From Macrostomum hystrix (Eukaryota; Platyhelminthes; Macrostomidae), in assembly GCA_950097015.1 (NCBI GenBank), contig CATNEN010000038.1:21347001-21411000 (forward strand): a stretch of 64,000 nt of DNA. Direction: 5' to 3'. The notes under the pieces are model-generated. The model did not search any database. It saw only the letters and a list, made by a program, of their open reading frames with translations, and was not told the DNA's origin. Numbering within the stretch: position 1 is the first letter of the stretch; each line of letters begins with the position of its first letter. Both the position numbers and the translations under genes were made by a program. Of this stretch, positions 46,591 through 58,745 are shown piece after piece.

Positions 46591-49500
46591 GTTTTATCTG
46601 CAATTAACGACATAGCTTTTACTAACTATTGAAGTGGATGTAATAAAGGTTTAGCTAAAATACACTTATTGTCACAACGATTAGACAATTGAGTCTAAAT
46701 TACTCACTTAAACAAAATAATATTCGCTTCAACTATTTGAGAATTTGATCTGGGATGATTCCATGGGTGATAATTTGATCTGGGATGATTCCATGGGTGA
46801 TAATTTGATCTGGGATGATTCCATGGGTGATAATTTGATCTGGGATGATTCCATGGGTGATAATTTGATCTGGGATGATTCCATGGGTGAGAATTTGATC
46901 TGGGATGATTCCATGGGTGATAATTTGATCTGGGATGATTCCATGGGTGATAATTTGATCTGGGATGATTCCATGGGTGATAATTTGATCTGGGATGATT
47001 CCATGGGTGAGAATTTGATCTGGGATGATTCCATGGGTGATAATTTGATCTGGGATGATTCTATTAGTGAGACTTTGATTTACAATGAGCCCATTGGTGA
47101 GATTTTGATCTGGGATAATTCCATGGGTAAGAATTTGATCTCAGATAATTCCATGGGTGAGAATTTGATCTCAGATAATTCCATGGGTGAGAATTTGATC
47201 TGGGATGATTTCATGGATCCGATTTAGATTTTTTACAATACATTTGGTCAGATTTTGATTTGGGATAATCTGATTGGTCGGAAATTTTTCCGGTCCGATT
47301 ATCCCAAACAACAGCGGTCTTACAGCACATAATCGTAGATTTTCCTGCGCCAATTAGGTGACAAGACAAATGCGTAGATATCAACGGCCAGGTATAGACA
47401 GCAGCACAGAATCACTGGCACTGCAAACACCAGCGCCCGATGACCGAACGAATATAGAAACGATTGGTACATAATACGCTCGCCTTTAGTCCAACGCTGA
47501 ACCTGTTTGCTCCAACAGGCCTGCCTGTCTGGGCCGTTCAGATGCGGATCTAAGCAGCACAGGGTGCGATAGCCTGCGAGGTTTATAACAGCGACCAATT
47601 GGGCTACTTCATTAAATGTCATTCAATAAAGAACAAGTTGTTTTCTGCACGGCTAGCCGGCATATTCATTTTTTATACGAGCGTTGGCCGATACCTCCTT
47701 TTCCTCGGGCCTCGATCGATACCTACGTCCCCTTTATCGGGCCTCGGTCGATACCAACCTCCACTTAATCAGGCCTCGGTCGATACTAATCACAATAAAT
47801 TGGGCCTCGGTCGATACCTACCTACCTTCACTAAATCGGGCCTCGGTCGATACCTACCTCCACTTAATCAGGCCTCGGTCGATACCTACCTGCACCGATC
47901 GGGCCTCGGTCGATACCTAGCATCCCTGAATCCGGCTTCGGCCGATACCTACCTCCACTAGATCGGGCCTCGGTCGATACCAACCTCCAATTAATCAGGC
48001 CTCGGTCGATACCTATACCATACCTGAATCGGGCTTCAGCCGATACCTACCTTCACTTAATCGGGCCTCGGTCGATACCTACCTACCTCCACTAAATCGG
48101 GCCTCGGTCGATACCTACCTACACTAAATCGGGCCTTGGTCGAGACCTTTCTGCACTAAATCGGGTCCACGGTCGATACCTACCTCCAGTAAGTCGTGCC
48201 TCGGTCGATACCAACCACCACTGAATCGGGCCTCGGTCGATACCAATCACAATAAATTGGGCCTCGGTCAATACCTATCACAACTTACTTAGGCCTCGGT
48301 CGATACCTACCTACTTTCACTAAATCGGGTCTCGGTCGATACCTACCTCCACTAAATCGGTACTAAATTTAAAGTACAAAAGCAAGCAGCAACGCAATAG
48401 AGAAGCCAAACGCACCGTTGCAAAGCAGCGCCACAGAGGTTAGCAGCAATGCCAGCATTGGACAGGTGTGAAGACCCAGTCGGGCCAATGGATTAATCCT
48501 GCTAACAATGCACACGCCAGAGATTGGGTCGCCTTCGATCTGGAAATTGGATAAAAAATATTTGGCAAATAAACTGCGAACTTTAGGATCTTGGAATGTA
48601 AGACAACCATTCTGATAGTCTTGGAATGTAAGACAACCATTCTGATTGTCTTGGAAGGTTAGACAACCATTCTGATGGTCTTGGAATGTAAGACAACCAT
48701 TCTGATAGTCTTGGAATGTAAGACAACCATTCTGATGGTCTTGGAATGTAAGACAACCATTCCGATGGTCTTGGAATGTAAGACAACCATTCTGATTGTC
48801 TTGGAATGTAAGACAACCATTCTGATTGTCTTGGAAGGTTAGACAACCATTCTGATAGTCTTGGAATGTAAGACAACCATTCTGATGGTCTTGGAATGTA
48901 AGACAACCATTCTGATGGTCTTGGAATGTAAGACAACCATTCTGATTGTCTTGGAATGTAAGACAACCATTCTGATGGTCTTGGAATGTAAGACAACCAT
49001 TCTGATTGTCTTGGAATGTAAGACAACCATTCTGATGGTCTTGGAATGTAAGACAACCATTCTGATTGTCTTGGAAGGTTAGACAACCATTCTGATAGTC
49101 TTGGAATGTAAGACAACCATTCTGATGGTCTTGGAATGTAAGACAACCATTCTGATGGTCTTGGAATGTAAGACAACCATTCTGATGGTCTTGGAATGTA
49201 AGACAACCATTCTGATTGTCTTGGAAGGTTAGACAACCATTCTGATAGTCTTGGAATGTAAGACAACCATTCTGATGGTCTTGGAATGTAAGACAACCAT
49301 TCTGATTGTCTTGGAAGGTTAGACAACCATTCTGATAGTCTTGGAATGTAAGACAACCATTCTGATGGTCTTGGAATGTAAGACAACCATTCTGATGGTC
49401 TTGGAATGTAAGACAACCATTCTGATGGTCTTGGAATGTAAGACAACCATTCTGATTGTCTTGGAAGGTTAGACAACCATTCTGATAGTCTTGGAATGTA

Positions 49501-52500
49501 AGACAACCATTCTGATGGTCTTGGAATGTAAGACAACCATTCTGATGGTCTTGGAATGTAAGACAACCATTCTGATGGTCTTGGAATGTAAGACAACCAT
49601 TCTGATTGTCTTGGAAGGTTAGACAACCATTCTGATTGTCTTGGAATGTAAGACAACCATTCTGATGGTCTTGGAATGTAAGACAACCATTCTGATTGTC
49701 TTGGAATGTAAGACAACCATTCTGATGGTCTTGGAATGTAAGACAACCATTCTGATTGTCTTGGAATGTAAGACAACCATTCTGATGGTCTTGGAATGTA
49801 AGACAACCATTCTGATTGTCTTGGAAGGTTAGACAACCATTCTGATAGTCTTGGAATGTAAGACAACCATTCTGATAGTCTTGGAATGTAAGACAACCAT
49901 TCTGATGGTCTTGGAATGTAAGACAACCATTCTGATGGTCTTGGAATGTAAGACAACCATTCTGATGGTCTTGGAATGTAAGACAACCATTCTGATGGTC
50001 GGGGAATGTAAGACAACCATTCTGATGGTCGGGGAATGTAAGACAACTTAAAATAACCAACCTCATTAGTAGCCAAGGCGACAATCACAAATATGACTGG
50101 CAGGGCGATCACAATAATCCACTGGGTGGCTGGCCGTACTATCAGGCAGGAAGTGTCCGATTTACTAGGGTGGCCGTGGCCGCCTGCGCCACCACCGTTC
50201 AGAACCGGCAAGTTGTTGTCGCTACTGTCAGCACGATGATAACGGCCTGCACTGGTAGGCGTTGCCACCTCGTCAATGGTTGTAGCCACGGTAGTGCTAG
50301 TATTAGTATTATTATTATTACTAGTAGCATTATTATTAACCGTCTCGACCATTCTCTGTCGGAAGTGCCTCCTACGAAAGCGACAGATTCTAGCGTTTAC
50401 TGCCAGAGAGAACAATAGGAACGATAGCTGGGAGCTTAGGCTGGCGAAGTGGGTTAGAATGAACACGATCAGGCAGGAATACGAGTCCTCTCGACTGCGG
50501 GTAAATTGAAAAAAAATACTTTCAAATGCAAACTACACTACTTATTTTAGCTTTATAGTAGTAATCATAGAAAAAAATTTTCCACGTATATTAACAGTAG
50601 GACAACGAAGCCTACTTTTTTGCCCATCTTGTGAACCAAAATTGGAGTCGCCAGCTCTTAAGACCATCGAGATATTCAACGGTTCTAGCCGAAGGTCAGA
50701 GGTAGTATATATTTGACACAAATTAGCACTGCGCCTGCGGTCGGTGATCGACTTCGGTGGTCACCGACCTTTATCTAGATGGAACTGCTGGACCTTCAAC
50801 AAGTGGCACCAGCCTTACAATAGACACTGATGCAAATTTTTCCCATTCGCTGATCAAGACTTAATATAGGACCACAGGACACCCTCGCCTAGTCTGTCAA
50901 CCAATCAGTCACCACCCCGACGCCGTCAGCACCGACAGCAGAGTGCCTCCAGCTGGCTATGGAGTACCTAAAGCGAATTGTTTTTAATTTCGCTGATGAA
51001 CTCAACTAGAACTTGTTGAAGGTCCAGCATCTAGGCCTAGATATAGGTGCGTGACCACTGAATTCGGAGATGATGCAGGGTAAATTTTCTGATAATGTTT
51101 GAAGGCCTGGCAAGGCCGCACTGAGGCGCAGTGCAATTTTAAGTATAGGGGTTAATGAAATACACTAGTTCTTATGGGAAAAAATCTGACCTTCGGCTAG
51201 AACCGTTGAATATCTCGACGGTCTGAAGAGCTTGCTCCGTTCGGGTGAAGTAAAAAATAATTTTCATAGGGCATCCCTCCTTGATAGTTCTAGTAATAAT
51301 GCGAAATAGACGAAAACAATCAAATGCCATAGTAACTCAGTTCTTACTTGAGCATAGGCTCGCCAGTTCTCAAAGTGCCGTCGCGTCGGCAGACAATGTC
51401 AAAATGTGCGTTAGGAAATACCTGAGTTAACCAGATGCAGGACATTAGGAGGAAGCACAGGTAGACAAAGAATAAAGTCTGCCTAGGCACTGTGGAACAG
51501 CGATGCCAGCTAACTATGAATGACACCTAAAAGCGAAAAAGATACTCAAGCTCAAATAAAAGAGCCAAGTCTAGCATAGGCGGAGAGGGGCCTGAAGAAT
51601 CGGCGGAGCTGGGCCTGAAGGATAGGCGGAGCTGGGCCTGAAGGATAGGCGGAGCTGGGCCTGAAGGATAGGTGGAGCTGGGCCTGAAGGATAAGCAGAG
51701 CGGGGGCCTGAAGGATAGGCGGAGCTGGGCCTGAAGGATAGGTGGAGCTGGGCCTGAAGGATAAGCAGAGCGGGGGCCTGAAGGATAGGCGGAGCTGGGC
51801 CTGAAGGAAAAGCGGAGCGGGGGCCTGAAGGATAGGCGGAGCTGGGCCTGAAGGATAGGCGGAGCTGGGCCTGAAGGATAGGCGGAGCTGGGCCTAAAGG
51901 ATAGGCGGAGCTGGGCCTGAAGGATAAGCAGAGCGGGGGCCTGAAGGATAGGCGGAGCTGGGCCTGAAGGAAAAGCGGAGCGGGGGCCTGAAGGATAGGC
52001 GGAGCTGGGCCTGAAGGATAGGCGGAGCTGGGCCTGAAGGATAGGCGGAGCTGGGCCTAAAGGATAGGCGGAGCTGGGCCTGAAGGATAAGCAGAGCGGG
52101 GGCCTGAAGGATAGGCGGAGCTGGGCCTGAAGGATAGGTGGAGCTGGGCCTGAAGGATAAGCAGAGCGGGGGCCTGAAGGATAGGCGGAGCTGGCCCTGA
52201 AGGATAAGCAGAGCGGGAGCCTGAAGGATAGGCGGAGCTGGACCTGAAGGAAAAGCGGAGCGGGGGCGTGAAGGATAGGCAGAGCTGGACCTGAAGGAAA
52301 AGCGGAGCGGGGGGCTGAAGGATAGGCGGAGCTGGGCCTGAAGGATAGGCGGAGCTGGGCCTGAAGGATAGGCGGAGCTGGGCCTGAAGGAAAAGCGGAG
52401 CTGGCCCTGAAGGATAAGCGGAGCGGGGGCCTGAAGGATAGGCGGAGCTGGGCCAGAAGGATAGGCCAAATGGAGCCTGAAGGATAGGCTGAGAGGTGAT

Positions 52501-54142
52501 GTGCAAATTGACTCACCACAATGAGTGTATTCATGAGGACCAGTATGATTGAGAATGAGCTCAATATTAGGCGCATTTTAGTGTACTCAGCGTCCTTGTA
52601 CAATGGCGATAAGCAACTCAAATCACAGCCTTTAAACTCTTCATGTCTAAAATTTTATAAAGTAGTTGCCATGCTTAAGAATTAAATTCGAAAAAAACGC
52701 ACACTATCCTACTATAAGTAGATTGTAAAGATTACTGGGGTTTCACACGAAAATGCACTTTTAACTCACTCGAATTGCACTTTCACGCTAGAGGTGGCCA
52801 CCAACGGTTGGAGACATTTGCGCTTCTGATCACGATAGGCATCGAGATGCGAGCGCTTGGGCTGCTTAAGTGTCTTTAATAATAAGCGCATATGTGTATA
52901 TATATTAGTAAAAATATTAGCAACCATTAAAAATCGCACTTACGCAGAAAAGTGAATGCTAAGGGCCTAGTACTCGAACTAATAAGACAAGGAGGTACTG
53001 ACAAATTCAAGTAAGGAAGAGATGAGACATCGGAGAGATAAGACACGATAGAGATAAGACAGGGGAGTTGTATGACTGGGAGAGATGAGAAACAGCAGAT
53101 ATGAGACAGGAAAGAGATGAGACAGGACAGAGATAAGACAGGGGAAATATGAGACAGGTGAGAGATGAGACACGAGAGAGATGAGACACGAGAGAGATGA
53201 GACACGAGAGAGATGAGACACGAGAGAGATGAGACACGAGAGAGATGAGACACGGGAGAGATGAGACACGAGAGAGATGAGACACGGGAGAGATGAGACA
53301 GGAGCACCCAACGGACCGCTTAGCAATACGACAACAATTAATTATTCTCACCACATTTGTCAATGAACAGATCATCATTTCCTCCTTTGGATATTTGTCA
53401 CAATTAAGTATGTCTATGGCCAAGCCCGGAAACAACTGGCCAAATAGTGAGCTGCAACTTTTACTTGAATATTGACAGAATTCTCTGCTAGGGGTTAATC
53501 GATATGGCGACCCGTTGCCTAGGCAACGCGGCTCGTATAATTCGCATAGAAACGGTTTAAGCTTGGACCAGCAGTCAGCTAAGCTGCTGAATGCCGCCTC
53601 CCAGGCTAGAGGACCTGCTGAACCAGTCACCAGCGACATGTTGGACACCAGATCCTCGCGAGATAAACCGAAGCACAGCGACTGGTTGCTGATGCTATTG
53701 AGCCTGGCGGATAAAAAATACACAAAAACACATCTAGACACTAAGCTACTACTCTTAATAGGATAAATAAATACAATGAAAGAAAAAAACGTGACATTTA
53801 ACCGTTTTTTAGAGAACAATCTGATGATTACAACCTTCTGAAATGTGCCTACCTATCCTTATTATCCTCTAAGATCTGCCAACCAATCAGAGAATTAGGC
53901 CTAGTTAATACTCACTTATCTTTAAAAAAACTGAAAAAAGCAACCTACGTTGAGCATCTGTTGCTGGAGTCGAAGCAAGCAGAGCTGCATGAATCATTTG
54001 CAAATAAACAAGCACTGGGCTGTACAGGGAAGACATCACTTTGCTGGCTAATTGTAGAGGCTGCAGCTAGGTTGGTTGTTGCACAACGTTGACACATAAG
54101 TAGGCAAGCACAAATAAACCATTTATTAAATGTCCTTCTCAT
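41772..54142 (-). CDS. SMO: Smoothened, Hedgehog signal transducer (class F GPCR)
   Basis: Ten exons on the minus strand: 53949-54142, 53352-53703, 52770-52864, 52517-52646, 51348-51526, 50062-50494, 48416-48539, 47324-47573, 44899-45602, 41772-42925. The phases agree and sum to 1205 codons with stop. The start ATG at 54140-54142 precedes a hydrophobic signal segment (WFICACLLMC). The cysteine-rich domain (about residues 65-180) has CFGLSRED, CWSKLKPFLCELYEPRC and REFCQYSSKSC. Smoothened rather than Frizzled is shown by the linker FKGCDLSCLSPLYKDAEY, by FDIVCRRDGTLRTGEPMLN before TM3, by IEGDPISGVC, and by KIYDYVLCQ after TM6. Seven membrane segments follow the CRD. The tail of about 560 residues is low-complexity: a long poly-Gln tract (42517-42585), other Gln runs and an Asp/Glu-rich block. 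The TM3-TM4 loop holds an insert of about 65 residues. Confidence 0.94.
42926..43185 (-). repeat. SINE-2 copy in the last Smoothened intron
   Basis: The minus strand shares with the copy at 62815 the motifs CACTGCCTGAAAATGAGAAA, AGTCAGGGCAGATGTA, CTGCGTACAGTATCTGTG and TGCCATTGCCCGCAGCC. It ends in an ATT-repeat tail that runs directly into the 3' splice site AATCAACAG of the last exon. The tRNA-like head is missing. Confidence 0.78.
43435..43962 (+). CDS. His/Gln-rich ORF nested in a Smoothened intron, opposite strand
   Basis: A single-exon frame of 175 codons lies wholly inside Smoothened intron 9 on the other strand. The N-terminus has a run of His residues (HSHSHKHGHHHHHHH), the middle is a more ordinary sequence (REGKIVRLELLSRSLGIDED, LLDCVAHAQANVTIRESCDC), then come a Gln run and a Lys/Ser-rich end. 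The composition of the middle part is unlike random sequence, and AATAAA hexamers follow at 44095 and 44208. I do not recognise a family. His runs can bind metals, but no function can be claimed. It could also be an exon of a larger gene or not coding at all. Confidence 0.5.
   Translation: MQNNHETHHSHSHKHGHHHHHHHRPPGSSIETNQTLREGKIVRLELLSRSLGIDEDRPDQTAENVHDTDALLDCVAHAQANVTIRESCDCVYENQHEHLHQNPRYHQHHRKQQHQQQQQQQSQHAPALQMGDIKFRKADKSKSPDQSVANQHKDSKSSSAKINTPPGISVKKKWL
44260..44760. repeat. About 22-bp minisatellite in Smoothened intron 9
   Basis: About 22 copies of GTAACGGATCTCAGATTCCA plus GAA, with CACAG and CTTAG variants. Confidence 0.93.
45635..46025. repeat. 20-bp minisatellite in Smoothened intron 8
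   Basis: About 19 copies. In gene sense the unit is GCCGTCCTGTCTAACAGGTA. Each contains a CTAAC branch-point-like motif and CAG|GTA, and the array lies 35 bp before the real 3' splice site GTCAG|GTGCC. Confidence 0.93.
46557..46587. repeat. (TG)n microsatellite
   Basis: About 15 uninterrupted TG dinucleotides in Smoothened intron 8. A CA tract lies nearby at 46220. Confidence 0.95.
46740..47215. repeat. 30-bp minisatellite in Smoothened intron 8
   Basis: About 16 copies of ATTTGATCTGGGATGATTCC plus ATGGGTGATA. The first ten are nearly identical and the 3' copies are diverged, as expected for recent expansion at one end. Open frames across it are repeat artefacts. Confidence 0.95.
47690..48360. 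repeat. About 30-bp minisatellite in Smoothened intron 7
   Basis: About 22 degenerate copies of ATCGGGCCTCGGTCGATACC plus TACCTCCACTAA. Confidence 0.93.
48595..50046. repeat. 30-bp minisatellite in Smoothened intron 6
   Basis: About 48 nearly identical copies of TCTTGGAATGTAAGACAACC plus ATTCTGATGG, with an in-phase GGAAGGTT variant marking higher-order blocks. The array runs to within 16 bp of the 5' splice site at 50062. Long open frames on the minus strand (571 and 627 codons) arise only because the unit is a multiple of three and lacks stops. Confidence 0.97.
50585..51290. mobile_element. Foldback element in Smoothened intron 5, related to repeat R3
   Basis: A 40-bp inverted repeat with one mismatch lies at 50661-50700 and 51185-51224 (core GATATTCAACGGTTCTAGCC). 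A second, perfect 18-bp inverted repeat lies inside at 50787-50804 and 51011-51028 (GCTGGACCTTCAACAAGT). A GCACTGCGCC pair lies between them. The outer arm motif occurs in the R3 copies, suggesting a mobile family. No protein is encoded. Confidence 0.65.
51560..52490. repeat. About 24-bp minisatellite in Smoothened intron 4
   Basis: About 39 copies. In gene sense the unit is CGCCTATCCTTCAGGCCCAG plus CTC. Each carries a pyrimidine tract followed by TTCAG, a 3' splice-site-like motif. Confidence 0.96.
53000..53300. repeat. 16-bp minisatellite in Smoothened intron 2
   Basis: About 18 copies of AGATGAGACACGAGAG, with degenerate copies at the left end. It shares the GATGAG core and 16-bp period with the arrays at 12618, 15107, 16385 and 55975. 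Confidence 0.93.
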
Positions 54143-55974
54143 TTTACATAGTACATTTAGACCTGAAAAGCAAGTTAATATGCAATAGCTAATTAACACA
54201 TTCAGTAAGATCAATATTTTAGGTATTAATTTACAAGCTACTATAGTTATAAGCATCACTTTTTCAATTTAGCCAGCTATTATTTTAAAATATCTTTAGC
54301 TCTGAAAACTTTTCTAGCTATCATATCTGAAACTAAACATCAGGAGCTATAAGGCAATAATACAAGTCAGCTAAAATATAAACAGCAAACAGGCCTGCTC
54401 AGAATAAGGCAGAGAATAAGATCCTTATGCTCAGAATAAGGATCAGAGTGATCACATATCTTGGGTATTTTAACTTTCTTGACAGCAAATATTCATCATA
54501 AAACCTATACTTGGCTTTAAATTGCATTTAACTAGCTATACAAGTTCACCAAGGCCTTACTGCCCAACCCCAACCCCAACAACTAAAAATCTAAATCAAT
54601 GGGAGCTAAAGTTTACACAGTCAGACAAATCTACCACTTGACAGTTTGATAGGCATTTTTATGATGAGAAGGTCTTGACTTATGATAATATGCTATGAGA
54701 ACAATAGCTATAGGCGCTATAGCCACAGGGCCATTTTAGGTCTATGGTGTGTTACATGTTGCATATCAATCATTAATCCCTTTATCATTTAAATAAAATA
54801 ATTTATTCACAGAGCTGAGATAATGGCAATGTGCAAGGTAGCAGTGGCTTTAAATATTGAAAGGCTCAGTATACCTATAACTGGCCACAACCAAAATACA
54901 AATACAAATATAAACACAAAATATCAAAGCACACCTTAAACATGACTGGACAATATAACAGCCACATGAATCTACTAAGAGCTCTAGCAGTGTTAATAAT
55001 GGTAATTTATTAATGTTAATTTTTGTCATGTCTTCTTTTTTTACTAGGCCTAATCATGTGTTGTGTTGTGTTTGTAAATATGTTGTTGCACTTTGCCTTT
55101 GTGGTGCAGTGCACCTGCACAATTAGTTTGCCCTTGTTATTTTTTTCGTCTTGTTTAGTCACTTTCTCTCCCCACTTTATCTGATTGGCTATGACCACTG
55201 TCTGTCCCTCCTTTGTGCTCTTTATGCTTGATTTTCCACTCCTGTATTGTTCTCTAAATTTGTTCACATGGTAGAAGGCTTACAAGTATAAAATATTAAA
55301 AGTTTGAACATACAAAATGAACATATTAGTAACATTTTTCTGACAAGTTTTGTAAAAATATATATTAAATTAAAGTATAAGTTTTAAGCTGCTGAAATAT
55401 GTAATAATTAGAAAAATTATGTATATTCCAAAATGTATGCTAATTTATATAAAATATACCCTAGATAAACTTTTAATACAAATGCCTTATACAAGGTACT
55501 TCGCAACATTAAAAAACAATCATCTTCTGGACTCTAACATTTCGTAGAAAAAGAACAATAATATTCGCGCCAAACTTGTAAGTTAGTAAAAACTAATGAA
55601 ACCATTAAATGTTTCGCGTACTTGACTTTGTAGCTATAATATATCTTTTTACGAAATATTATTTTAACATAATATATAAAACCTAACTCTTAACTCAGCC
55701 TACTTTGTGCGTGTAAATTGTTCTAGGCTGCTTTTGACGAACGAAATCGATGCATTTGTTCCTATATACACTATTACATTTCAAAGAAATTTTGCTAAGG
55801 TTTTGAAACAAGCCTTGTTCTGCTTTGAACTATAAACTCATTGATTTTTACTCAATTTTAGTTCATGTCTAAAAGAGTACTTGCGATTGGCCGTAAATCA
55901 GGAAGGTCGATAAAACTTCAAATACAAAAACCTACGAACACTAATCTAATAATGAGAGAGACAGAAATAATGCT
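54143..55974. other. AT-rich region upstream of Smoothened
   Basis: No gene was recognised. It should hold the Smoothened promoter and 5' leader, but I see no clear core element. Short open frames here have no coding character. Confidence 0.4.
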
Positions 55975-58745
55975 GAAAGAAGACAGAAAAAAAAGAGAGA
56001 AAGGATGGGAAATGAACAGAATGAGAAATGGACAGGATGAGAAATGGACAGGATGAGAAATGGACAGGATGAGAAATGGACAGGATGAGAAATGGACAGG
56101 ATGAGAAATGGACAGGATGAGAAATGGACAGGATGAGAAATGAACAGGATGAGAAATGGAGAGGATGAGAAACGGAGAGAATGATAAATGGAGAGGATGA
56201 GAAATGGACAGGGTGAGAAATGAACAGGATGAGAAATGGACAGGATGAGAAATGGAGAGGATGAGAAATGGAGAGAATGATAAATGGAGAGGATGAGAAA
56301 TGGACAGGGTGAGAAATGAACAGGATGAGAAATGGAGAGGATGAGAAATGGAGAGGTTGAGAAACGGAGAGAATGATAAATGGAGAGGATGAGAAATGGA
56401 CAGGGTGAGAAATGAACAGGATGAGAAATGGAGAGGATGAGAAATGGAGAGGTTGAGAAACGGAGAGAATGATAAATGGAGAGGATGAGAAATGGACAGG
56501 GTGAGAAATGAACAGGATGAGAAACGGACAGGATGAGAAATGGAGAGGATGAGAAATGGAGAGGATGAGAAACGGAGAGAATGATAAATGGAGAAGATGA
56601 GAAATGGACAGGGTGAGAAATGAACAGGATGAGAAACGGACAGGATGAGAAATGGAGAGGTTGAGAAACGGAGAGAATGATAAATGGAGAGGATGAGAAA
56701 TGGACAGGGTGAGAAATGAACAGGATGAGAAATGGAGAGGATGAGAAATGGAGAGGTTGAGAAACGGAGAGAATGATAAATGGAGAGGATGAGAAATGGA
56801 CAGGGTGAGAAATGGACAGGGTGAGAAATGAACAGGATGAGAAACGGACAGGATGAGAAATGGAGAGGATGAGAAATGGAGAGGATGAGAAACGGAGAGA
56901 ATGATAAATGGAGAGGATGAGAAATGGACAGGGTGAGAAATGAACAGGATGAGAAATGGACAGGATGAGAAATGGAGAGGATGAGAAACGGAGAGAATGA
57001 TAAATGGAGAGGATGAGAAATGGACAGGGTGAGAAATGGACAGGGTGAGAAATGAACAGGATGAGAAACGGACAGGATGAGAAATGGAGAGGATGAGAAA
57101 TGGAGAGGATGAGAAACGGAGAGAATGATAAATGGAGAGGATGAGAAATGGACAGGGTGAGAAATGAACAGGATGAGAAATGGACAGGATGAGAAATGGA
57201 GAGGATGAGAAACGGAGAGAATGATAAATGGAGAGGATGAGAAATGGACAGGGTGAGAAACGAACAGGATGAGAAATGGACAGGATGAGAAATGGACAGG
57301 ATGAGAAATGGAGAGGATGAGAAACGGAGAGAATGATAAATGGAGAGGATGAGAAATGGACAGGGTGAGAAATGAACAGGATGAGAAATGGAGAGGATGA
57401 GAAATGGAGAGGTTGAGAAACGGAGAGAATGATAAATGGAGAGGATGAGAAATGGACAGGGTGAGAAATGAACAGGATGAGAAATGGAGAGGATGAGAAA
57501 TGGAGAGGTTGAGAAACGGAGAGAATGATAAATGGAGAGGATGAGAAATGGACAGGGTGAGAAATGAACAGGATGAGAAATGAACAGGATGAGAAATGGA
57601 GAGGATGAGAAATGGAGAGGATGAGAAACGGAGAGAATGATAAATGGAGAGGATGAGAAATGGACAGGGTGAGAAATGAACAGGATGAGAAACGGACAGG
57701 ATGAGAAATGGAGAGGTTGAGAAACGGAGAGAATGATAAATGGAGAGGATGAGAAATGGACAGGGTGAGAAATGAACAGGATGAGAAACGGACAGGATGA
57801 GAAATGGAGAGGATGAGAAATGGAGAGGTTGAGAAACGGAGAGAATGATAAATGGAGAGGATGAGAAATGGACAGGGTGAGAAATGAACAGGATGAGAAA
57901 TGGAGAGGATGAGAAATGGAGAGAATGATAAATGGAGAGGATGAGAAATGGACAGGGTGAGAAATGGACAGGGTGAGAAATGAACAGGATGAGAAACGGA
58001 CAGGATGAGAAATGGAGAGGATGAGAAATGGAGAGGATGAGAAACGGAGAGAATGATAAATGGAGAGGATGAGAAATGGACAGGGTGAGAAATGAACAGG
58101 ATGAGAAATGGACAGGATGAGAAATGGAGAGGATGAGAAACGGAGAGAATGATAAATGGAGAGGATGAGAAATGGACAGGGTGAGAAACGAACAGGATGA
58201 GAAATGGACAGGATGAGAAATGGACAGGATGAGAAATGGAGAGGATGAGAAACGGAGAGAATGATAAATGGAGAGGATGAGAAATGGACAGGGTGAGAAA
58301 TGAACAGGATGAGAAATGGAGAGGATGAGAAATGGAGAGGTTGAGAAACGGAGAGAATGATAAATGGAGAGGATGAGAAATGGACAGGGTGAGAAATGAA
58401 CAGGATGAGAAATGGAGAGGATGAGAAATGGAGAGGTTGAGAAACGGAGAGAATGATAAATGGAGAGGATGAGAAATGGACAGGGTGAGAAATGAACAGG
58501 ATGAGAAACGGACAGGATGAGAAATGGAGAGGATGAGAAATGGAGAGGATGAGAAACGGAGAGAATGATAAATGGAGAGGATGAGAAATGGACAGGGTGA
58601 GAAATGAACAGGATGAGAAACGGACAGGATGAGAAATGGAGAGGTTGAGAAACGGAGAGAATGATAAATGGAGAGGATGAGAAATGGACAGGGTGAGAAA
58701 TGAACAGGATGAGAAACGGACAGGATGAGAAATGGAGAGGATGAG
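55975..58745. repeat. 2.8-kb array of a 16-bp unit with higher-order structure
   Basis: About 170 copies of ATGAGAAATGGACAGG. Variants (GGAGAGG, GAACAGG, GGTTGAGAAACGG, GAATGATAAATGG) recur in a fixed order, forming higher-order units of about 96-130 bp, often starting at GAGAATGATAAATGG. The 971-codon minus-strand open frame is a repeat artefact: three 16-bp units encode a 16-residue period with no stop in any phase. Confidence 0.97.

Noticed and set aside
48369-50466. Two overlapping open frames of 571 and 627 codons in Smoothened intron 6
   Set aside because: Both come from the 30-bp unit, which is open in several frames. The true exon ends at 50062 with a GT donor, and the Smoothened alignment continues at 48539.
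55016-55267. 83-codon Lys-rich minus frame upstream of Smoothened
   Set aside because: It is in AT-rich sequence with no splice or family evidence, and its length is within chance.
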